Of a stretch of 10,160 nt of DNA, positions 6,684-10,160 are shown piece after piece. The DNA lies in contig DCZD01000014.1 in the NCBI GenBank assembly GCA_002331255.1, positions 1 through 10,160 on the forward strand. Direction: 5' to 3'. The notes under the pieces are model-generated. The model was not told where the DNA came from. It searched no databases and saw only the letters and a list, made by a program, of their open reading frames with translations. Each line of letters begins with the position of its first letter. Within the stretch, counting starts at the first letter, position 1. The DNA is from Acidimicrobiaceae bacterium UBA2093. GTDB lineage: Bacteria; Actinomycetota; Acidimicrobiia; Acidimicrobiales; Ilumatobacteraceae. The position numbers and the translations under genes are program-made.

Positions 6684-7070
6684 TTATGGGGAAGCATCCG
6701 TTTCCTCCTGGAACATTGTGGTGGATGCATGCAGTGTCACGTCGGGGAGGAGTGCACCCACGAGAGGAAAAGGAAGACTCCATCGAGCCGACACAGCGAC
6801 AGTGACAAAGTTGCCCTGCGTGGTCAGTGTCACCTGAAGCGGACGCAACGATGAGGTGTCGGCAGCCGCGGATTGTGCCGCTTGGTGGGCTTGGTCACCA
6901 CTATGCACGACGGCTGCACGCACGGCATTACGCGAGGCATTGACAACCATCAATTGAGCCTGTGTAACCGCAACAACCGTGAGTAACAGGCCAACGCACA
7001 TGACGAGCAATGGAAGAAGAAGTGCAAACTCAACGGTTGACTGACCACGCCGTGCATTGCGGCATTCCAC
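6684..7070 (-). CDS. TadE-like pseudopilin
   Basis: TadE-type minor pilins are membrane-anchored, cleaved by a prepilin peptidase and needed for tad (Flp) pilus assembly. The 128-aa product from the GTG at 7070 begins MECRNARRGQSTVEFALLLPLL. G9/Q10 is the expected processing site, with E14 at mature +5, followed by a hydrophobic helix at about 15-37. The rest (40-120) is a small extracytoplasmic domain with MVVNASRNAVRAAVVHSG, a typical TadE helix extension. The reading frame is open upstream to 7178, but that part has no family features and overlaps the pilin gene. GTG 7070 is the first start downstream of the pilin stop, although it lacks a visible ribosome binding site. It corresponds in position to Rv3655c of the mycobacterial locus, as I recall it. 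Confidence 0.85.
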   Translation of the reverse strand: MECRNARRGQSTVEFALLLPLLVMCVGLLLTVVAVTQAQLMVVNASRNAVRAAVVHSGDQAHQAAQSAAADTSSLRPLQVTLTTQGNFVTVAVSARWSLPFPLVGALLPDVTLHASTTMFQEETDASP

Positions 7071-7084
7071 GCAACGAGTCTGCG

Positions 7085-7285
7085 TCAGAACGTAGATGTT
7101 GCGCGCTCGACGATGAGGTCGATCATGCTGTCGAAGAGCCCGCCAATCTTGCCCGCTCCGCCACCGGTGGTGGCCCAAGCAATGACTGCAAGACCAATGA
7201 CCGCTGCGACCAGCAAGATGAGCGCATACTCGGTGGTGGCTTGGCCGCGATCACGTGGAGAAGTGTGATTGATGTTGTCGCTCAT
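7085..7285 (-). CDS. Flp-type (type IVb) pilin
   Basis: This 66-aa protein is the likely major pilin subunit of the tad system. A short charged leader (MSDNINHTSPRDRG) ends in the prepilin peptidase site G14/Q15. The mature N-terminus QATTEYALILLVAAVIGLAV has Glu at +5 and Tyr at +6, the hallmark of Flp pilins. A hydrophobic helix covers about 20-38, followed by a glycine patch (GGGAG, 41-45) and a short amphipathic end. The ATG at 7285 is well supported by GAGAGGA five bases upstream, the best ribosome binding site among the pilus structural genes here, which fits high expression. The gene lies 46 bases after the TadBC gene, with a hairpin at the junction. An upstream extension of the frame to 7501 is a shadow of the TadBC gene. 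Confidence 0.9.
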   Translation of the reverse strand: MSDNINHTSPRDRGQATTEYALILLVAAVIGLAVIAWATTGGGAGKIGGLFDSMIDLIVERATSTF

Positions 7286-7321
7286 GTGTGTCCTCTCATT
7301 TGACGAACAATTGATGTGCAT

Positions 7322-7338
7322 GATGTGTGGGTCACATC
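7322..7338 (-). other. Hairpin across the tadBC stop codon, upstream of the flp pilin gene
   Basis: GATGTG and CACATC form a perfect six-base inverted repeat around a five-base loop, spanning the TGA at 7332-7334. There is no T-run after it on the minus strand, so it is unlikely to be a terminator. Stems at such junctions can set mRNA processing or decay ends, allowing more pilin than secretion-machine protein. That role is speculative. Confidence 0.35.
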
Positions 7339-8375
7339 TCTTGAGGTGCGAAGTCGAATGAGCCCATCGATGCGGCGATAAGTGGCATGACTGCAAGCAG
7401 AATGAATGCAGGCAACACGCCGACAATAAGAGGTGCAGCCAGACGCACAGGCAGGCGACGAATGCGCTCATCGATGATGCTGCGACGCAGGTGGTGTGCA
7501 ACGGAGGTCAGTTGTTCGGCGATCTGAGTCACTGGTGTGCCGTGACGTTGACTGTCGGTCAGCACTCGTGTGAGTGGACGAAGGCGGGCGTCGGAACCGA
7601 GCAACGTGAGTGAATCGGCGAGTGAACCCCCAGTCGTAAGCCGCTGAACTGTTTGCTCGAGCATTTCTCTCGCGCGTGCCCCACATTCACTGTGGGCAAT
7701 GACGAGAGCGTCTGTGATGGTGTGTCCAGCAGTCAAGGCGACAGACACCTGTGAGTGAATGTCGGTGATTGCTTCGTCGTGATCGTCGATGCGACTTGCA
7801 CCGTCGATCAGTCGTGACATCCAGCTTCGAGCGCCGTGATTAATGACCAGTCCGAGGACGACGGCGGCGATGAGCGCGGGAGAATTCATTAGGCGCGAAC
7901 GAAGGGACGGACTCCCCGTCATGAGAATTGTCAGGAACGCAACAGGAGCGACCGTGAGGACTTTTGCTGACGCGCGAGCCTGCGCGGTGTGTACACGAAC
8001 GTCACTTGTCATGAGGTGTAGCGAGCGGTGATGAGCTGCTCGCAGATCAAGCTCGGCCGGCGACGTGATGCGTGACGTGTGAGCACCAATGACGGCGTTC
8101 AGTGCGTCGGGGTGAACGTGTGCATTGACACATTCATCACCGAAAGCTTCAGCGATGGACACGCCGGTGCGCATACGACTCGCTACCGACTGAAGCACAT
8201 CAGCTGCCATTTGGTGGTCGACACTTTTGCTGCTCATTGATACGTGGGATGCCATACCCATACGTCGCCGTGCCACCGAGCGGTCACATGCGACAAGAAG
8301 TGGGTGGCATATTGCCAAGTGGACACCGATGAATGCAGCCATCGCAGCAACCATGACGAAGACGGGATTGAACAT
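7332..8375 (-). CDS. Tad pilus inner-membrane protein with two T2SSF modules (TadB-TadC fusion)
   Basis: TadB and TadC are normally separate polytopic membrane proteins that form the assembly platform for the TadA ATPase. Here one 347-aa chain appears to contain both. After an N-terminal membrane helix (about 4-24), a first T2SSF-like module spans about 58-190: ADVLQSVASRMRTGVSIAEAF, then membrane segments at about 137-154 and 165-180. A second, more typical module spans about 201-335: DIHSQVSVALTAGHTITDALVIAH, TTGGSLADSLTLL, RHGTPVTQIAEQL and a terminal membrane hairpin at about 310-335. The first module is shorter between its opening helix and its membrane segments, so its second helical hairpin seems reduced. 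I chose the ATG at 8375; an in-frame TTG at 8381 adds two residues. The gene begins 11 bases after the TadA stop. A frameshift artefact is unlikely because the frame is continuous. Confidence 0.87.
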   Translation of the reverse strand: MFNPVFVMVAAMAAFIGVHLAICHPLLVACDRSVARRRMGMASHVSMSSKSVDHQMAADVLQSVASRMRTGVSIAEAFGDECVNAHVHPDALNAVIGAHTSRITSPAELDLRAAHHRSLHLMTSDVRVHTAQARASAKVLTVAPVAFLTILMTGSPSLRSRLMNSPALIAAVVLGLVINHGARSWMSRLIDGASRIDDHDEAITDIHSQVSVALTAGHTITDALVIAHSECGARAREMLEQTVQRLTTGGSLADSLTLLGSDARLRPLTRVLTDSQRHGTPVTQIAEQLTSVAHHLRRSIIDERIRRLPVRLAAPLIVGVLPAFILLAVMPLIAASMGSFDFAPQEM

Positions 8376-8386
8376 GAGCAAGGCAT

Positions 8387-9334
8387 TCAGTCGTCGATGC
8401 GAATAAGTCGAAGGTTGCCGTCAGACATGGCCTCAAATGCGCCAATGGCTGCAACTGAACGCTGTTCACCGTGTCTCTGCATGTGCACAATGACGTCAAC
8501 AGAGCTACGCACCATGTCGTTTGCGACGTCTGAGTTCCAGCCACGGTGATTGCTAAGCGCCATGGTGGCGAGGCGTCGGGGTGTGTCGTGCAAAGACGTG
8601 GAATGGCAGGTAGTCCAACATCCGCGATGTCCTGTGTGCAATGCAGTCAACATGTCGACTACTTCTTCACCCCGCACCTCACCGACCACGATGCGATCTG
8701 GTCGCAGTCGCAGTGCCGTGCGCACGAGGGTCTGCATGGTGATGCGGCCATTCCCTTCGACATTTGCCGGCCGTCCTTCGAGGCGCACAAGATGACCACA
8801 GTGCAACGGCAACTCGGCGGTGTCTTCGATGCATACGACGCGTTCAGAGTCGTCGATGAGTGTGGCCAGCGAGGCGAGAAGTGACGTCTTCCCCGAAGAA
8901 GTTGCCCCTGACACCACGATGTTTCGCTGTTCGCACACTGCTTGTCGAAGAATTGCTGCCTCGCGCTGCGTACAGAACTGTTCAAGATCGCGAACGGTTG
9001 AAGAAAACCGTCTGATGTTCAGTGAGCCACCGTCGACTGACACGGGTGGCAGCACTGCGCACAGTCGAGAGTTGTCAGGAAGTCTGGCTTCGACGATGGG
9101 TGACATGACGTCGACACGACGACGCGAAGAGCGCAGCAATCGCTCAACCAAGATGTCGAATTCACCTTGCATCAACTCGCCAGCGCGACGAAGGTGGCCG
9201 CGTTGTTCAACCCACACATGGCGCCCAGCGACGACCATCACTTCAGTGATCGACGAGTCATCACACAAGGTTTGCAACGAGCCGAGCCCACCGGGAATGA
9301 GCGAGCTCAGTGGAGCCGTGGTCATGGAGTTCAC
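8387..9334 (-). CDS. Tad secretion ATPase TadA/CpaF-like
   Basis: This type II/IV secretion-family hexameric ATPase should power pilin extrusion at the cytoplasmic membrane. In the 315-aa product, the N-terminal domain (about 15-110) includes LCDDSSITEVMVVAGRHVWVEQRG, and a conserved MSPIVEARLPDNSR segment lies at 77-90. The catalytic core has Walker A GATSSGKTS (143-151, K149), the Asp box CIEDTAEL (168-175), Walker B RIVVGEVRGEE (214-224) and the His box ALHTGHRGCWTTCHSTS (231-247). All motifs are intact. It is shorter than many CpaF proteins, lacking a long N-terminal region, which is common in the compact actinobacterial version. The GTG at 9334 overlaps the TGA of the upstream CpaE-like gene (9331-9333) by four bases; an ATG at 9325 is the alternative. 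The frame continues open to 9556, but that part is a shadow of the upstream gene. Confidence 0.93.
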   Translation of the reverse strand: MNSMTTAPLSSLIPGGLGSLQTLCDDSSITEVMVVAGRHVWVEQRGHLRRAGELMQGEFDILVERLLRSSRRRVDVMSPIVEARLPDNSRLCAVLPPVSVDGGSLNIRRFSSTVRDLEQFCTQREAAILRQAVCEQRNIVVSGATSSGKTSLLASLATLIDDSERVVCIEDTAELPLHCGHLVRLEGRPANVEGNGRITMQTLVRTALRLRPDRIVVGEVRGEEVVDMLTALHTGHRGCWTTCHSTSLHDTPRRLATMALSNHRGWNSDVANDMVRSSVDVIVHMQRHGEQRSVAAIGAFEAMSDGNLRLIRIDD

Positions 9335-9963
9335 ATCTGCGGCAGGTGTTTGCCCAGCAATTGCACACAGCGAGCGGGGAAGAGCCCGGCATCGACAGCT
9401 CGAGACACTGCAGGGTCGGCAGGAATTGTGGCAATCACTGGCACAGCCAACACCGACTCGACGTCTTTCGAAGTGAGCGCTCTGCCAGATTCGTTGACGA
9501 CCACCACGTGCGATGGTCGGCGCACGAAGGTGGCGCGACGAAGCGACAGGTAACACGGTTTGGTGACGAGGATGTTGCGCTGTGCACGTTGTGACATGTC
9601 GTCACCAATAATGCGCGTGCCCGCATCAACGAACACTGCTGCTGGAAGCGTGGCGAGGGTGGCAGCGAGAAGTGCCCAACGTGGTGTGCCTTCAACTATG
9701 TCTGCACCGCGATGAATGACGAGCAGTCCGTTTTCAATGGTGGTTCCGCAACGAAGCAGCGTGTCAGCGTCAGCGGTGGAGTTCTCCGCAAGCCAATCGT
9801 TCACACCTGGCCCCACCGGCTCAGCCATGCCGAGCACCGCTGGGATGTCTCCGCACAAGTCGACAAGCACGGCACGAGGGCGCTGCGCCACTTCAGACAG
9901 TGCGCACGCGGCGGTTACCACAGTCGTGCCATTGCCACCTTTGCTCGAATGGAACAGATACAC
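9331..9963 (-). CDS. CpaE/TadZ/Ssd-like MinD-superfamily protein with variant P-loop
   Basis: CpaE/TadZ proteins position the tad machinery; the mycobacterial counterpart Ssd is described as a septum-site regulator. The 210-aa product opens YLFHSSKGGNGTTVVTAACALSE. The deviant Walker A keeps the signature K8, but the second lysine is T13 (KGGNGTT), as seen in several CpaE-family members, so ATPase activity may be weak or absent. A Walker A'-like VLVDLCGD is at 32-39, Walker B-like VFVDAGTR at 110-117, and VVVVNESGRALTSKDVESVL at 153-172 is the expected MinD-like segment. There is no N-terminal receiver-like domain, so it is short for CpaE. Two GTG codons, 9966 and 9963, compete. A strong AAGGAGG (9969-9975) is two and five bases away respectively, which favours 9963. 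It is the first gene of the tad unit. Confidence 0.88.
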   Translation of the reverse strand: MYLFHSSKGGNGTTVVTAACALSEVAQRPRAVLVDLCGDIPAVLGMAEPVGPGVNDWLAENSTADADTLLRCGTTIENGLLVIHRGADIVEGTPRWALLAATLATLPAAVFVDAGTRIIGDDMSQRAQRNILVTKPCYLSLRRATFVRRPSHVVVVNESGRALTSKDVESVLAVPVIATIPADPAVSRAVDAGLFPARCVQLLGKHLPQM

Positions 9964-9968
9964 CACAG

Positions 9969-9975
9969 CCTCCTT
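9969..9975 (-). promoter_or_regulatory. Strong Shine-Dalgarno site of the first tad gene
   Basis: AAGGAGG on the minus strand is the best ribosome binding site in the tad unit. It lies five bases before the GTG at 9963 and only two before the GTG at 9966, so it decides the start in favour of 9963. It also marks the beginning of the operon, since the tad genes downstream rely mostly on overlaps or short gaps. Confidence 0.75.
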
Positions 9976-10037
9976 GTCGGGTCTGCGGCGATGTGTGAGC
10001 CTCGCTCAGGAAACGGAGAGGAGGTGTGTGAGAAGTC

Positions 10038-10160
10038 TCAGAACACGACTTCGTTGCGCAATTGCGCACCGCGAGCGAGGTTTGACAGGTTGTCAATGAA
10101 GATGTCGATTGCGCGTTCACTGATGAGTGTCGAAGTGCCACTCGAATGTGGCGTGATGAT
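10038..10160 (-). CDS. D-2-hydroxyacid dehydrogenase, C-terminal 40 residues, cut by the right window edge
   Basis: The visible end reads IITPHSSGTSTLISERAIDIFIDNLSNLARGAQLRNEVVF and then stops. TPHSSGTS includes the catalytic-loop histidine of NAD(P)-dependent D-isomer-specific 2-hydroxyacid dehydrogenases, here at the fifth visible residue. The IDIFIDNL helix and the G-x-LRNEV end are the usual C-terminus of this family, most like glyoxylate/hydroxypyruvate or phosphoglycerate dehydrogenase relatives. The substrate cannot be told from so short a piece. The stop lies about 74 bases before the first tad gene on the same strand, so read-through into the tad unit is possible. A perfect 14-bp palindrome inside the coding region (10055-10068) is probably incidental. 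Confidence 0.8.
   Translation of the reverse strand: MITPHSSGTSTLISERAIDIFIDNLSNLARGAQLRNEVVF

Noticed and set aside
7286..7501. Upstream extension of the Flp frame to 7501
   Set aside because: It lies inside the TadBC gene, and the ATG at 7285 has a strong ribosome binding site and a proper Flp leader.
8820..9476. Open frame of 218 codons on the plus strand
   Set aside because: Antisense to the TadA ATPase, which has all its motifs; Ser/Arg/Thr-rich shadow.
9335..9556. Upstream extension of the TadA frame to 9556
   Set aside because: It overlaps the CpaE-like gene and reads as Cys/Arg/Ser-rich sequence unlike TadA N-termini. The GTGA overlap at 9331-9334 gives a natural start.
10055..10068. 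Perfect 14-bp palindrome TGCGCAATTGCGCA
   Set aside because: It lies inside the dehydrogenase coding region (AQLRNE). One such palindrome is expected by chance about every 16 kb, so there is no reason to call it an operator.
10082..10096. Inverted repeat TTGACA-GGT-TGTCAA, which also resembles a -35 box
   Set aside because: It falls within the conserved IDNLSNL coding segment of the dehydrogenase, and no matching -10 lies at a suitable distance. Probably codon coincidence.

Overview
The window looks like a chromosomal segment of an actinobacterium (Actinomycetota). The topoisomerase I fragment, the MprA/MprB-type two-component pair, the BldG-like STAS protein and the gene order of the compact tad locus all point that way. 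GC content is moderate to high by eye. A member of Acidimicrobiia is possible but cannot be settled from this sequence. Coding is dense, no gap exceeds 300 bases, and I see no tRNA, rRNA, CRISPR array or insertion sequence.

Left part (1-2960). The 5' end of topA (minus strand) runs off the left edge. Divergent to it lies rsgA (plus), the circularly permuted ribosome-assembly GTPase. rsgA meets a histidine kinase gene (minus) tail to tail, with overlapping stop codons in a TTAA. The kinase is preceded by, and overlaps by 4 bases, an OmpR-family response regulator resembling MprA.

Middle (3650-4840). A short divergent control region separates the regulator from a plus-strand gene for a secreted two-repeat protein with a Gly/His/Met-rich tail. 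That region holds degenerate tandem 11-bp repeats, the phasing expected for an OmpR-family regulator. The simplest reading is that the two-component system controls itself and this exported protein.

Right part (4841-10160). All genes are on the minus strand. In transcription order they are: the C-terminal end of a D-2-hydroxyacid dehydrogenase (cut by the right edge), a CpaE/Ssd-like ATPase, the TadA/CpaF secretion ATPase, a protein carrying two T2SSF membrane modules (an apparent TadB-TadC fusion), a small Flp pilin, a TadE-like pseudopilin, a BldG/SpoIIAA-like STAS protein, and an iron-sulfur (6-4) photolyase/cryptochrome. Overlaps and short gaps suggest one long transcript from about 9980 to 4841. 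The order tad locus, STAS regulator, topA recalls what I remember of Streptomyces and Mycobacterium chromosomes.

The parts most worth a second look are the 11-bp repeat array with its secreted target, the fused TadBC protein, the STAS-photolyase coupling, and the loss of expected electron-transfer residues in the photolyase.
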